A stretch of 64,000 nucleotides of DNA from Natronorubrum daqingense. GTDB taxonomy: Archaea > Halobacteriota > Halobacteria > Halobacteriales > Natrialbaceae. Below the pieces are notes generated by a model. It saw only the letters and a program-made list of their open reading frames with translations. It was not told the DNA's origin and ran no database searches. Shown here one piece after another: positions 53,272-61,452 of the stretch. Within the stretch, counting starts at the first letter, position 1; every line of letters begins with the position of its first letter. A program made the position numbers and the translations under genes. The stretch is from NCBI RefSeq assembly GCF_001971705.1, contig NZ_CP019329.1, positions 62,001 to 126,000 of the forward strand. The letters run 5' to 3'.

Positions 53272-53781
53272 ATGACAGAAACCACCCATCACCAAAGTGA
53301 TACCGTTCGCAAAGATTGTGCGAGCGGTGGAACTGACGACTCGAGCGAGACGCGCTCCCTCGAGTCCGACGTATGGAGTGGAAGCAGAAATCGCAAGCAG
53401 GCGTCGGGTGGAACGGGTGGAAACACCCCGGGAACCCTCAAGGCGGTTGGAAACAACCGTGATGTCATGGCAATCACGCAATCCGACACGACGCGCACAG
53501 ACACGATCGAATCCTCGACCACTGTTGATCTCGGTGTGTTCGTCGACGACATTCCGTCGGGGGCGACCGCCGAGATAATTGTCCGCGGTGACCGCTCGAG
53601 TTACGAACTCGAGTTCATCCGACGTGGCACCCGGTGGATCGTCGAGGGTGAAAGCTCGAGTGCCATCCTGTCTGCAGTGTACGACAGTACCGGCCCGGTC
53701 GGACTACCCGAAACGGTTCCAGGCTGGATTCGAGCGTTCTGCCTCGAGTTGAACATCCGAGAGGTGAGTGTTCGACGATGA
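53272..53781 (+). CDS. Operon protein of unknown function
   Basis: 169 residues from ATG 53272. The first 90 residues are polar and disordered, with a GGTGG motif encoded by the DNA repeats at 53405. A short folded C-domain follows (VDLGVFVDDIPSGATAEIIVRGDRSSYELEFIRRGTRWIVEGE). An alternative start at ATG 53467 would keep only the folded half. The stop overlaps the next start (ATGA). Confidence 0.55.
   Translation: MTETTHHQSDTVRKDCASGGTDDSSETRSLESDVWSGSRNRKQASGGTGGNTPGTLKAVGNNRDVMAITQSDTTRTDTIESSTTVDLGVFVDDIPSGATAEIIVRGDRSSYELEFIRRGTRWIVEGESSSAILSAVYDSTGPVGLPETVPGWIRAFCLELNIREVSVRR
53405..53422 (+). repeat. Second copy of the tandem GGGTGGAAC repeat
   Basis: Eighteen bases identical to 29180-29197 upstream of the Orc1/Cdc6 gene. 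A perfect GAAA-looped hairpin (CGGTTG/CAACCG, 53444-53459) follows. See findings. Confidence 0.55.
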
Positions 53782-53927
53782 CCCACGGAACAGAATCTCT
53801 CGAGTCGCTGTTAGGGCAGCAGGCTCGAGACGCACTACTCACGGTGACTGTTAGGGCAGTCGCCGTCTGGCCAGTTTCGGCCTGTATGATCCCCTGGGAT
53901 GGAGATGCACAATCCGTCACACGTTAG
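53778..53927 (+). CDS. Small coupled protein with PWDGD motif
   Basis: 49 residues from an ATG overlapping the previous TGA. It contains IPWDGD, also encoded by a 17-base identical stretch at 58467-58483. Two TTAGGGCA units lie inside the frame, 40 bp apart. Function unknown. The overlap and shared motif support coding. Confidence 0.45.
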   Translation: MTHGTESLESLLGQQARDALLTVTVRAVAVWPVSACMIPWDGDAQSVTR

Positions 53928-54077
53928 GGACGTAGTTTTTGGACGGCAAGCGGGCCGTCAGTTATGTTCGGGGCCTAAAGCGGCCACACAGAGACAGCGC
54001 CGTCCACTCTCACCAATCCACCGCCATCCGGAGACTCGAGCGTTCGCGACCGTTACTCGAAATCAGGTGGTCGTCGG

Positions 54078-57000
54078 ATGAGCGGCGATTTCGACGTGCT
54101 CCAGTGTGCGGGCGACTGCAACCAGCCCTGGATTCAGCCCGAGGGCTGGCGCACACAGGACTCGGTTGCCTGTCCGAACTGTGGATCTGAACACACGTCG
54201 AAGAAGGTCAAGACACTCAAACGCCTCCCCACGCGCGAGGCCGCGGGCGAATGGAGAGCCCGCTATCTCGCGAAACGTGCTGGAGAGGCGAAATCGTACA
54301 ACGACCTCACCCTGGAGCGCGGACAGTACGAGGACCAGGGCGATCTTGTCGAAGATCGGATGCCGGCTGTTTCCTCCGACGCGTTGGAACTCGATATCGC
54401 GAGTGTCGGCGAACAACTCGAGTCACATTATGCGACCGATGCCGACCGAACGGATACCGTCACAGCCTCGCTTGAAGACACGATAGTCGGTCACAAGAAG
54501 CGGTTCGAAAAACTGAACGAGTACCGGATCGAGCAGTTCCAAGACGAAACTCGGAAGTTCGAATCGCTCGCCGGGGAGGTCCTCGGCAACGCCGTCTCCC
54601 TCGATGACCACCTCGAGACCTACTACAGCGAGGCCGATAGTGACGAGCGGACGCTGAACGACCCCGAGCCGACTGCTGTTGAACCCGACACGCCAGAGTT
54701 CGATATCCAGTCGCTGGTCCTCCAGCCGACGCCGCCGGCCCAACAGCGCCTCGACACGATCACCGCAACCGTCCCACCGACGGTTTCGGATTGGTTGCCA
54801 GCCGCGCTCGAGGACTTACTCCCCCAGGTCGTGCGTGCGGTCACCGAACTGGTTGACGATTTCGACGGCGAGATCGAACCCGCGAGAGTTGCCGACCTGT
54901 TGGCCAGTGAGTACGGCGTCTCCGACGTTCGAAACGGCTTCGCGAGCGTTCTCGCCACGTACGCACGCGAGTACCACGACGTTGACCTCGCCGAGCGCAA
55001 CATCTCCGAGTCGACTCGAGAGTACCACGAACACAACCGGGAGTGGGCGCGTTCGGCGCTCACCCAGATCGGTACCGGTCGAAACGCACTCGGCGTCACG
55101 CACGAGGATCTGACATCGACTATCGTGCCGATTCTCCGGGCCAGCGATGTTACTCCCGAGTTCGTCGTTCGATTCGACGGCGAGCAGTGGACCGACTCGG
55201 ATCACGCGTCGACGCGACGGAAGACACTTACCGCACTCGAGCAACTGGCGATGGCCGGGAACGTTACGATCGTCACCTCGCCACGGGTCGCCCGGACCCT
55301 CGACTCGAGCCATCCCGAGTTCGTCGATCGCGTTACTCAGACCAACATGCCGGGTCGACAACCGACTGAAATCGACTCGGCTGCGAACGTCTCTGACGAG
55401 GGCTCGATTTACGCCGAACTCGAGTTGATGGACAAGCGCGCGGGCAAGCTTTCGATACTCAAGCATCTCGATCGAAACCCCGGTGCAATGGTCAAAGACC
55501 TGTCCAACGACGCCGATATCGATTTGGCACGCGGGTCGATTCGGCCCTACATCGACTCGCTCGAAGACGACCACGGCTTCGTCAGCGTCGATGGCCGCGG
55601 TGTTGAGAACACAATCGAGCTTTCCGCCCGTGGCGACGTTGCTGCTGGTCTCATCACAGACGAGCACCGTGTTGTTCACCCCGATCAGGAGACCGTTTTC
55701 GCCACTTTCGATCAGCCAGAACAGTCTGATTCCCCCTCCGATTCAGGCGTCGTTACTGAGACCCCAAGTCAGTCAGCAAGTACAGTGTATGGCACGGCAG
55801 ACGGGATGGGTGGGGGAGGGGCCGGCCGGACAGCGGAGGGTGCGCTCGCGGACACGGGCGACGCCGCGGCGGACGGCTACGTGCAGTGGCTGCCCAAAGT
55901 GGCCGGCAGCAGTTGGCCGTTGCACGCCCGTATTACGGCCGCTGATGCCCGCGATGGCGTGAACATGAACGACTACCCAGTCGAACGGTGGGAAGACGGG
56001 CGGGTGGCGTACGTGAGTTGCATGGAAGACCACCTGACCCTGACCACACAGTACGGTGGAACGATACCGACGCTGGTGCGGCTTGCAACAGCGTTACTTG
56101 ACGATGACCTATGGAGCACCGTACTCACGCCATCGGCACTCGGCGACGAACTCGAGAACTGTTTCGGCGAGACCGTCGACGAAACCCACGATTATCTGGT
56201 CCGAGCGGCACAGATCGGCTGGCTCTCCGAGGACGAACACGCCTACGATCTGTTCAAAGATCGCTATGCAGCAGTTCGCGCAACCCTACTCAAGAAACTC
56301 GGTAAACTAGACGAACTCGACCAGGACGAACGAACCACGCTTATCGAACGGGCTCACGGGTTGCTCATGTCCGCAACGGCACTGTACGATGCTATCGGTG
56401 TGGATATCTCGATCGAGATCCGCGTCCCTGAGCCAAACGACCTGAACGAATCCCAGTTCTGCCGCTTCATCTCGGAGGTCGTGACACGACAGTCCTCGTA
56501 CGGTATGCACTCCCTCGAGCGTAACTTCTGGGAACCGGACAGCCATAAACGGACGACAGCAATGGCTCGCGAAGTTGATCCATCCGATCCGAAAGCACAT
56601 CTCCGTGCGTCGTGGGTCGTCTCCGGGCCGGGAATCACAGACCTTAGCGAGCAGATCCGTTCGTCGATCGTCGCTCGCGATGACGAGCGTCTCGATGATC
56701 GGACGGATTACGACCCAGTGGAACTCGAGATCCCGGTCACCGAGACATCGGATTACGCGGCGACACGCCACGCTGTGGAGACCGTCCTCGAGAAAAAGAA
56801 TCTGTGTCCGGCTCGAGAATCCGATGCAATGCGTCGGACGGTGCGACTGTTCGAAGCCTACACCAACTCAGCGTTCGACGTTGTCGACGCACTAACAGCA
56901 CTCGCTCGGTCGAATCGACCGGGTGAGGTGACGATTGCCGATATCGAAACAGCGCTCGGTGCATTATCGGCTGATCGACTACTGCCGACACTGAACGCAC

Positions 57001-57515
57001 CGACGCCTGGAAAGATCCTGAAAGCCGTCCTCGTGGCAGACGGTCCGATCGGCCGGTCGGATATCCTCGAGCGAGTAGGATGTTCGGGTGAAACGTACCG
57101 AAAACACTGTGACCGACTCGAGGCGCTCTCGCTGCTCACACGCGTCGACGGCCGAAAGTGGTCAGCAACAGTCGCACCGTGGTACGTTCCCGAGACCGAC
57201 GACACGAAACCCGGCACCGAACGTGTGACCGTCGGGTCGACGACGGTCGATGGCGTCCTCTTCGACGCCTTAGATTCATTGGGTTACAATCTCGGTGATC
57301 CAACGTTGATTGACGCCTTCCAACGGCCACTGGATCGAGGCAAGCTCATCGCGTCGGTCGGTGCCTGGATCGACGATTGGATAGCCGTTTTGGCATCGTT
57401 ACTGAAACCCAACCCCGACGCTATCGGGCGGTTTAAACACGATGTCGTGACGATTGGGGAGAAACCAGACCAGACGACACTCGACGATTCGATGCAAATC
57501 GCGACAGCCGATTAA
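54078..57515 (+). CDS. 1,145-residue zinc-ribbon protein, candidate replication or regulatory protein
   Basis: The N-terminus has a DUF5817-like zinc ribbon (C10-x3-C14 and C32-x2-C35, then REAAGEWRARYLAKRAGE), a helical middle, several winged-helix-like segments (about 450-520 KLSILKHLDRNPGAMVKDLSN; about 950-1010 GKILKAVLVADGPIGRSDIL) and a C-terminal helical domain. I see no Walker motif, no polymerase motif and no HUH motif. Huge size, DNA-binding segments and position first after the promoter suggest a core replication or regulatory function of the element. Convergent gene 57512 overlaps its end by 4 nt. Confidence 0.7.
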   Translation: MSGDFDVLQCAGDCNQPWIQPEGWRTQDSVACPNCGSEHTSKKVKTLKRLPTREAAGEWRARYLAKRAGEAKSYNDLTLERGQYEDQGDLVEDRMPAVSSDALELDIASVGEQLESHYATDADRTDTVTASLEDTIVGHKKRFEKLNEYRIEQFQDETRKFESLAGEVLGNAVSLDDHLETYYSEADSDERTLNDPEPTAVEPDTPEFDIQSLVLQPTPPAQQRLDTITATVPPTVSDWLPAALEDLLPQVVRAVTELVDDFDGEIEPARVADLLASEYGVSDVRNGFASVLATYAREYHDVDLAERNISESTREYHEHNREWARSALTQIGTGRNALGVTHEDLTSTIVPILRASDVTPEFVVRFDGEQWTDSDHASTRRKTLTALEQLAMAGNVTIVTSPRVARTLDSSHPEFVDRVTQTNMPGRQPTEIDSAANVSDEGSIYAELELMDKRAGKLSILKHLDRNPGAMVKDLSNDADIDLARGSIRPYIDSLEDDHGFVSVDGRGVENTIELSARGDVAAGLITDEHRVVHPDQETVFATFDQPEQSDSPSDSGVVTETPSQSASTVYGTADGMGGGGAGRTAEGALADTGDAAADGYVQWLPKVAGSSWPLHARITAADARDGVNMNDYPVERWEDGRVAYVSCMEDHLTLTTQYGGTIPTLVRLATALLDDDLWSTVLTPSALGDELENCFGETVDETHDYLVRAAQIGWLSEDEHAYDLFKDRYAAVRATLLKKLGKLDELDQDERTTLIERAHGLLMSATALYDAIGVDISIEIRVPEPNDLNESQFCRFISEVVTRQSSYGMHSLERNFWEPDSHKRTTAMAREVDPSDPKAHLRASWVVSGPGITDLSEQIRSSIVARDDERLDDRTDYDPVELEIPVTETSDYAATRHAVETVLEKKNLCPARESDAMRRTVRLFEAYTNSAFDVVDALTALARSNRPGEVTIADIETALGALSADRLLPTLNAPTPGKILKAVLVADGPIGRSDILERVGCSGETYRKHCDRLEALSLLTRVDGRKWSATVAPWYVPETDDTKPGTERVTVGSTTVDGVLFDALDSLGYNLGDPTLIDAFQRPLDRGKLIASVGAWIDDWIAVLASLLKPNPDAIGRFKHDVVTIGEKPDQTTLDDSMQIATAD

Positions 57516-58027
57516 TCCGAAGGGCCGGTGAATCGCCACGCCGATGTGTGTGGCCCCGATCGCTCGCGTTCGAATAGGTTACTCGAGGTGAGCGCCTTGG
57601 TTCGACCTTTCAACGTCTCGGATGACCGAACGTCAGTGTGGTTGCGGTACAACTCGCGAAGATCGCCCAGCGACAGTAGCTCACGCCCATCGGCGACGAT
57701 CGCCTTGACAACCTTCTGGTCTCGGTGATCCAGGGCTGATACGTCACCAAGATCGATTTCGTCACCGGAGAGTCCGTTCACGACTTCGACCTTCTGAAGT
57801 CGGTTCGTCAACAGGCGGTTTCGAGCCTCGAGACGCTTGAGTTCGGTGTCCATCAACCGGAGGAGATCAGCAAGCGCTTCGACCTGCTCGTTCATAGCCA
57901 CCTCCTCTAACTCGGTGATCGTCTCAGAAATATCACGTTGTCGACGTTCGATTCTGCACTCGCTGCTCAACTGCTTGGATTCGGTTTCATTCTGGCCGTT
58001 CTGTGGGACTTCGGAATGGGTGGACAT
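57512..58027 (-). CDS. Coiled-coil protein with C-terminal winged helix
   Basis: 171 residues. Residues about 25-85 form a coiled coil. A winged-helix-like domain follows (LDHRDQKVVKAIVADGRELLSLGDLRELYRNHTDVRSSETLKGRTKALTSSNLF). Promoter TATA (58056-58060) and an inverted repeat lie just upstream. The plan resembles the 26459 protein of the first module, so the two may be functional counterparts, for example partition proteins. Convergent with the large zinc-ribbon gene. Confidence 0.65.
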   Translation of the reverse strand: MSTHSEVPQNGQNETESKQLSSECRIERRQRDISETITELEEVAMNEQVEALADLLRLMDTELKRLEARNRLLTNRLQKVEVVNGLSGDEIDLGDVSALDHRDQKVVKAIVADGRELLSLGDLRELYRNHTDVRSSETLKGRTKALTSSNLFERERSGPHTSAWRFTGPSD

Positions 58028-58034
58028 TATGATA

Positions 58035-58055
58035 AGTCCTACAACGGACAGGACT
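58035..58055. promoter_or_regulatory. Inverted repeat next to the TATA box of the 58027 gene
   Basis: AGTCCT and AGGACT, separated by nine bases, abut TATAA (58056-58060) upstream of the leftward gene. It is a plausible autoregulatory site. Confidence 0.45.
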
Positions 58056-58087
58056 ATAAATGTCCTCCTACCGAAGCGAAAGTAAAC

Positions 58088-58306
58088 TCAATTCGAGCGC
58101 CAGACGAACTCTTGGCCGATTTCTTCTTTTTTGATTCGACCCCGCTTTGCAAGACGTTTCAATTGGTCACGAGCAGTGTTCCGGTGGCACTCGATCTCGT
58201 TTGCAACTTCGCCTGTCGTCATAGGTCCAGACTCGCGTACAACGCGTAGAAACTCGGCAGAGCTGTATTTCCTCCCAAAATCATCTGCATCGGAATCTCG
58301 AGGCAC
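58088..58306 (-). CDS. Small winged-helix regulator
   Basis: 72 residues starting at GTG 58306. A single helix-turn-helix (FLRVVRESGPMTTGEVANEIECHRNTARDQLKRLAKRGRIKKEEIG) covers almost the whole protein. AGTAA/TTACT half-sites flank a TAAATAC sequence just upstream and could be its own operator. It is divergent from the second part of the rightward operon, so may regulate it. Confidence 0.7.
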   Translation of the reverse strand: MPRDSDADDFGRKYSSAEFLRVVRESGPMTTGEVANEIECHRNTARDQLKRLAKRGRIKKEEIGQEFVWRSN

Positions 58307-58491
58307 AGAACTGACTATGGAGTAATCGTATTTAGTTACTGTGCACCTGAACGGTAGTAAGAACTAAGTCCCCTCAGATAGATGTACTAATCAACACGGA
58401 CCACTGTCTCGAGGAAGCAGACTCTCGAAGAAGCGTCATGTTAGGGCATGACGCAGTTGGTTCGTGTCCCCTGGGATGGAGATCTCGAACC

Positions 58492-58698
58492 ATGCTACAA
58501 TTACAAACGGTTGAACTTAAACCTAGCCAGAACCGCTCAGGTGCACCGGGCGATAATCACGATTCTACAGAGTCACTCGAGGGGGTAGTGCCCACTGAGT
58601 TAGTACTAAGTACTAACCACAGCACTGCCACAATCCAAGCCGACTCGAGCCCCACCGACACGACCCACGACGCACACCGCCTGACGGGGGTGGTCTGA
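58492..58698 (+). CDS. Small polar protein overlapping a palindrome
   Basis: 68 residues from ATG 58492, Ser/Thr-rich, ending 1 nt before the next start. Codons for V-L-S-T-N inside a perfect palindrome use TTA and CTA, rare in haloarchaea, so this segment may be kept for DNA binding more than for protein. Confidence 0.4.
   Translation: MLQLQTVELKPSQNRSGAPGDNHDSTESLEGVVPTELVLSTNHSTATIQADSSPTDTTHDAHRLTGVV
58599..58617. promoter_or_regulatory. Nineteen-base perfect palindrome
   Basis: GTTAGTACT-A-AGTACTAAC lies about 83-101 nt before ATG 58700. It is symmetric around one base. This is a strong candidate operator for the second half of the operon. Confidence 0.55.
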
Positions 58699-58699
58699 T

Positions 58700-59098
58700 A
58701 TGTCGGTGCAAGTCGATTTCGATAGCTTCCGAGTCGACGAACCATCGGTTCCAAAATACGACGTCGACGAGCTGTCCGCGGGCAACGAAGACCACCAGAA
58801 GCCGGGCGTCCTCGATCATTTCCACAACGAGCGTGGCTGGTCGGCCGAGCGCATCGCTCGAGAGGTGTTCGACGACGAACTCTGCGGGCAGACGATCCTG
58901 AATTGGCTGGACAAACACGAACTGAAAGCGCCGGCTGGCACCCTCCTGAGCAAGTACTCTCACACTGGAGCCGACCCGATGATCCGTCTCGGTCAAATCG
59001 CACGTGAGAACGGCGACTCGACGGTCGAAACGACTCTCGAGGAACTACTCGAGCGATACGGCGACGAACTCTCCGACCGGTCGAAGACGACGGCCTAA
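58700..59098 (+). CDS. HTH-domain protein, operon member
   Basis: 132 residues. A helix-turn-helix-like stretch (WSAERIAREVFDDELCGQTILNWLDKHELKA) occupies the middle. Acidic ends. Perhaps a transcription or replication accessory. ATG follows the previous TGA by 1 nt. Confidence 0.62.
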   Translation: MSVQVDFDSFRVDEPSVPKYDVDELSAGNEDHQKPGVLDHFHNERGWSAERIAREVFDDELCGQTILNWLDKHELKAPAGTLLSKYSHTGADPMIRLGQIARENGDSTVETTLEELLERYGDELSDRSKTTA

Positions 59099-59104
59099 CG
59101 CGCC

Positions 59105-59132
59105 ACTCAGAACTCAGAACGCAGAACGCAGA
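59105..59132 (+). repeat. Four tandem heptamers (AC-T/G-CAGA)
   Basis: Two ACTCAGA then two ACGCAGA units lie just after the HTH gene stop, in the only non-overlapped gap of the operon's second half. Possible binding or slippage array. Confidence 0.65.
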
Positions 59133-59150
59133 ACCCAACGATCTCACGCG

Positions 59151-59219
59151 ATGGTCGAAATCACGGTTCGATTCCGCGAGCGTGCTTCCGTGCCAACAAT
59201 CGGCACAACACCCCTATGA
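59151..59219 (+). CDS. Possible 22-residue coupling peptide
   Basis: A short frame (MVEITVRFRERASVPTIGTT and PL) ends in TGA overlapping the next ATG (59216), which is the same coupling style as the rest of the operon. Confidence 0.35.
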   Translation: MVEITVRFRERASVPTIGTTPL

Positions 59220-59467
59220 CAACAAACGCAACTCAGGCTGCAGTCGATCGCGCACTCTCGGACTGCACGACGACGCCTGACCCGAAAACCGAGACAGAAT
59301 CAGCACAGAATCGCAATCCAACGGAGCCAGCGTTCGAACACAACGATAGCCAACTGAACGTCGACGACGATCGAGAGGCCATCGAAGTGCTCGAACTCCC
59401 CGATGGGTGGGAAGACATCGATCTCACGGCTGAGAACGTCCACATCGAGGGGGTCGATTGGCGATGA
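59216..59467 (+). CDS. Small acidic operon protein
   Basis: 83 residues, disordered N-terminus and an acidic C-terminal helix-strand (REAIEVLELPDGWEDIDLTAENVHIEGV). The stop overlaps the PCNA start (ATGA). A polymerase-clamp partner is imaginable only from position. Confidence 0.55.
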   Translation: MTTNATQAAVDRALSDCTTTPDPKTETESAQNRNPTEPAFEHNDSQLNVDDDREAIEVLELPDGWEDIDLTAENVHIEGVDWR

Positions 59468-60405
59468 GCCCCGAAGCAACGGCCGGTGAGACGCACGTCG
59501 CCGAGGATTCGGACACCGATGGAGATTCGAACGCACCGCCCGATCCAGAGGCCGACACCGAAGAATCGACCGACCAACCCGAATCAGAAGCCCAGTCAGT
59601 CGATCTGGCGAGCGACGCAGGCGGCTTTGCCTGTGAGGCGACCGTCGGCACGCTCGAGGCGTATTTCGGCCAGTTCGTGCCAATCCTCGACGAGATGACC
59701 GTTCATCTCGAGCCGACGGGCCTGGAGGGTCGTGGCGTCGACCCAGCGAACGTCGCGATGGTCGACGAAGGCCTGGACGAATCCGCGTTCGCGCATTACT
59801 CGAGTACGGGCGGGCTGATCGGCGTCGATCTGAATCGGCTGATGGACATCCTGAGCATCGGCGACGCGGGCGACAGCGTTCGGATGGAACTCGATCAGGA
59901 AACGCGAAAACTTGAGATATCGATCGATACGCTCGAGTACACATTGGCGCTGATCGACCCGGACAGCATTCGAGCGGAGCCAGAGATTCCCGATCTCGAG
60001 TTGCCTGCAAAAGTCACGCTCGAGGGCTCGGATTTGAAGCGGGCGGTGACGGCCGCCGAGATGGTCTCCGATCACATCCGCCTGCAGGTCGATCAAACGG
60101 AAGCTGGCGAGGATGCGCTAATCTTCAGCGCCGAGGGCGATACGGATGACGTAACCCTCGAACTGCCACGTGAGGACCTGATCGACCTCGAGATGGGCGA
60201 TGGCGACTCACTGTTCTCGCTGGATTACCTGGCCGATTTCGAAGCGGTGATTCCCGAGACCGCGGCGGTTGACCTCAAACTCGGCTCGGAGATGCCGGTA
60301 TTCATCGAATTCGAGCATATCGAGAATGTCGACGACGGGGATGATGGAGCGCCACACGCTGAGGTCCTGCAAATGCTCGCGCCGCGTATCAGTTCGGAGG
60401 ACTGA
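59464..60405 (+). CDS. PCNA-like sliding clamp with acidic N-terminal extension
   Basis: 313 residues from ATG 59464. Residues about 62-313 match haloarchaeal PCNA throughout: VHLEPTGLEGRGVDPANVAMVDEGLD, GLIGVDLNRLMDIL, YTLALIDPDSIRAEPEIPDLELPAKVTLEGSDLKRAVTAAEMVSDHI, LFSLDYLADF and the terminal MLAPRISSED. The interdomain loop region around ALIDPDSIR is kept. The roughly 60-residue Asp/Glu-rich extension is not part of chromosomal PCNA. It may form an independent or mixed clamp that favours element replication. Confidence 0.92.
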   Translation: MSPEATAGETHVAEDSDTDGDSNAPPDPEADTEESTDQPESEAQSVDLASDAGGFACEATVGTLEAYFGQFVPILDEMTVHLEPTGLEGRGVDPANVAMVDEGLDESAFAHYSSTGGLIGVDLNRLMDILSIGDAGDSVRMELDQETRKLEISIDTLEYTLALIDPDSIRAEPEIPDLELPAKVTLEGSDLKRAVTAAEMVSDHIRLQVDQTEAGEDALIFSAEGDTDDVTLELPREDLIDLEMGDGDSLFSLDYLADFEAVIPETAAVDLKLGSEMPVFIEFEHIENVDDGDDGAPHAEVLQMLAPRISSED

Positions 60406-60407
60406 CG

Positions 60408-60737
60408 ATGGGAGATACACAGCACTCAGACGAAACAGAGCGATCCGCCGACGAGTGGGAAGCGTATCTCGAGGCAAACCCCGACGAGGTGTTGCTGTTC
60501 GTTGACGCGGATTACGAGATCCACACGTTCGAACACGACACCGAACTCAACGAATTGTGTTTACTCCGAGGTGGCAGTCACGGCTACGATTACGCCGGCT
60601 CCCGTGACGTTCTCGAGTCCTTCGCCGCCGACGACTCGGACATTCACAAGCTGGTCCCTCGAGACGAGGAATACGCCGAACGCAAGCGACTCATGGAGGG
60701 CGAGTTCGACAGCCCGCGCGACTGGGTGGAAGCATGA
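60408..60737 (+). CDS. Operon protein, unknown
   Basis: 109 residues, acidic and soluble, with VLLFVDADYEIHTFEHDTELNELCLLRGGSHGYDYAGSRDVL as a small alpha/beta core. It starts 2 nt after the PCNA stop and overlaps the next start. No family recognised. Confidence 0.6.
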   Translation: MGDTQHSDETERSADEWEAYLEANPDEVLLFVDADYEIHTFEHDTELNELCLLRGGSHGYDYAGSRDVLESFAADDSDIHKLVPRDEEYAERKRLMEGEFDSPRDWVEA

Positions 60738-60994
60738 GTGTCGACACTGCGCGCGAATGGGCCTTTGAAGAAGATGACGTAATCCGTGAGGAACACGAGC
60801 AATTCGCTCCGGGCGGTGTGGAACTCGGAAAGTCCGAGTACAGAATCAAGAGACGGCTAATCGATGACTCTGATGGTGACCGGTTCTACCACGTCGAGAA
60901 AGAAGAGGGTGGGACTCACCTGTACTCTGCTGGCGCGATTGAGCACTCCTATGAAGTAATCGACGCTGCGGAATCGAGGGGGTGGTCAGAGTGA
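60734..60994 (+). CDS. Operon protein, unknown
   Basis: 86 residues, ATGA-coupled. It has a compact alpha/beta character (YRIKRRLIDDSDGDRFYHVEKEEGGTHLYSAGAIEHSYEVI). No motif. A small regulator or inhibitor is conceivable. Confidence 0.57.
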   Translation: MSVDTAREWAFEEDDVIREEHEQFAPGGVELGKSEYRIKRRLIDDSDGDRFYHVEKEEGGTHLYSAGAIEHSYEVIDAAESRGWSE

Positions 60995-61452
60995 TTCTCG
61001 CAACGAGCGACGACTACGACTTTCCGCATATCGACTGGCTGTGTAAGTCCTGCGAAGAAGTCTACTCTTACGCCGGACACCCGACCGAAACGCGCTGTAC
61101 GGGCGGTCATGGGGCTGGGTGGAAACCAGATCCAGAGACGATACACGAGTACATCGACCTACTCGAGTCGGTCGAACCGGGCGACGGGATCGTGATCTCT
61201 GGCGACGGACCGGCGACTCTCATGGGGCCGGTCGAATCCATTGGAGATGACCAACTCGTCACGCAGTCGATTGACGCCCCACGTAGAACGGTACGATGGG
61301 AACGCGACGACCGTGACGATAACAACCCAAATCTCGAGTGGACACAAACGGACGCTGACCACGCATTCTGGCTCGATGTACATCATGTCGAGACCGTCGA
61401 GATTCGAACGCTTGCCACTGAAAAAGAGCGAGGAAAGGTCAATGGCGAGTAA
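60991..61452 (+). CDS. Zinc-finger-like operon protein
   Basis: 153 residues from GTG 60991, overlapping the previous TGA (GTGA). CKSC near residue 15 and a later C-x-GGHGAGW may bind zinc. The rest is a beta-rich acidic domain. No family recognised. Confidence 0.6.
   Translation: MILATSDDYDFPHIDWLCKSCEEVYSYAGHPTETRCTGGHGAGWKPDPETIHEYIDLLESVEPGDGIVISGDGPATLMGPVESIGDDQLVTQSIDAPRRTVRWERDDRDDNNPNLEWTQTDADHAFWLDVHHVETVEIRTLATEKERGKVNGE

Noticed and set aside
58448-58588. 46-codon frame with PWDGD as a confirmed gene
   Set aside because: It overlaps the 58492 frame in another phase and rests on a shared 17-base block only, so it is kept as an observation.
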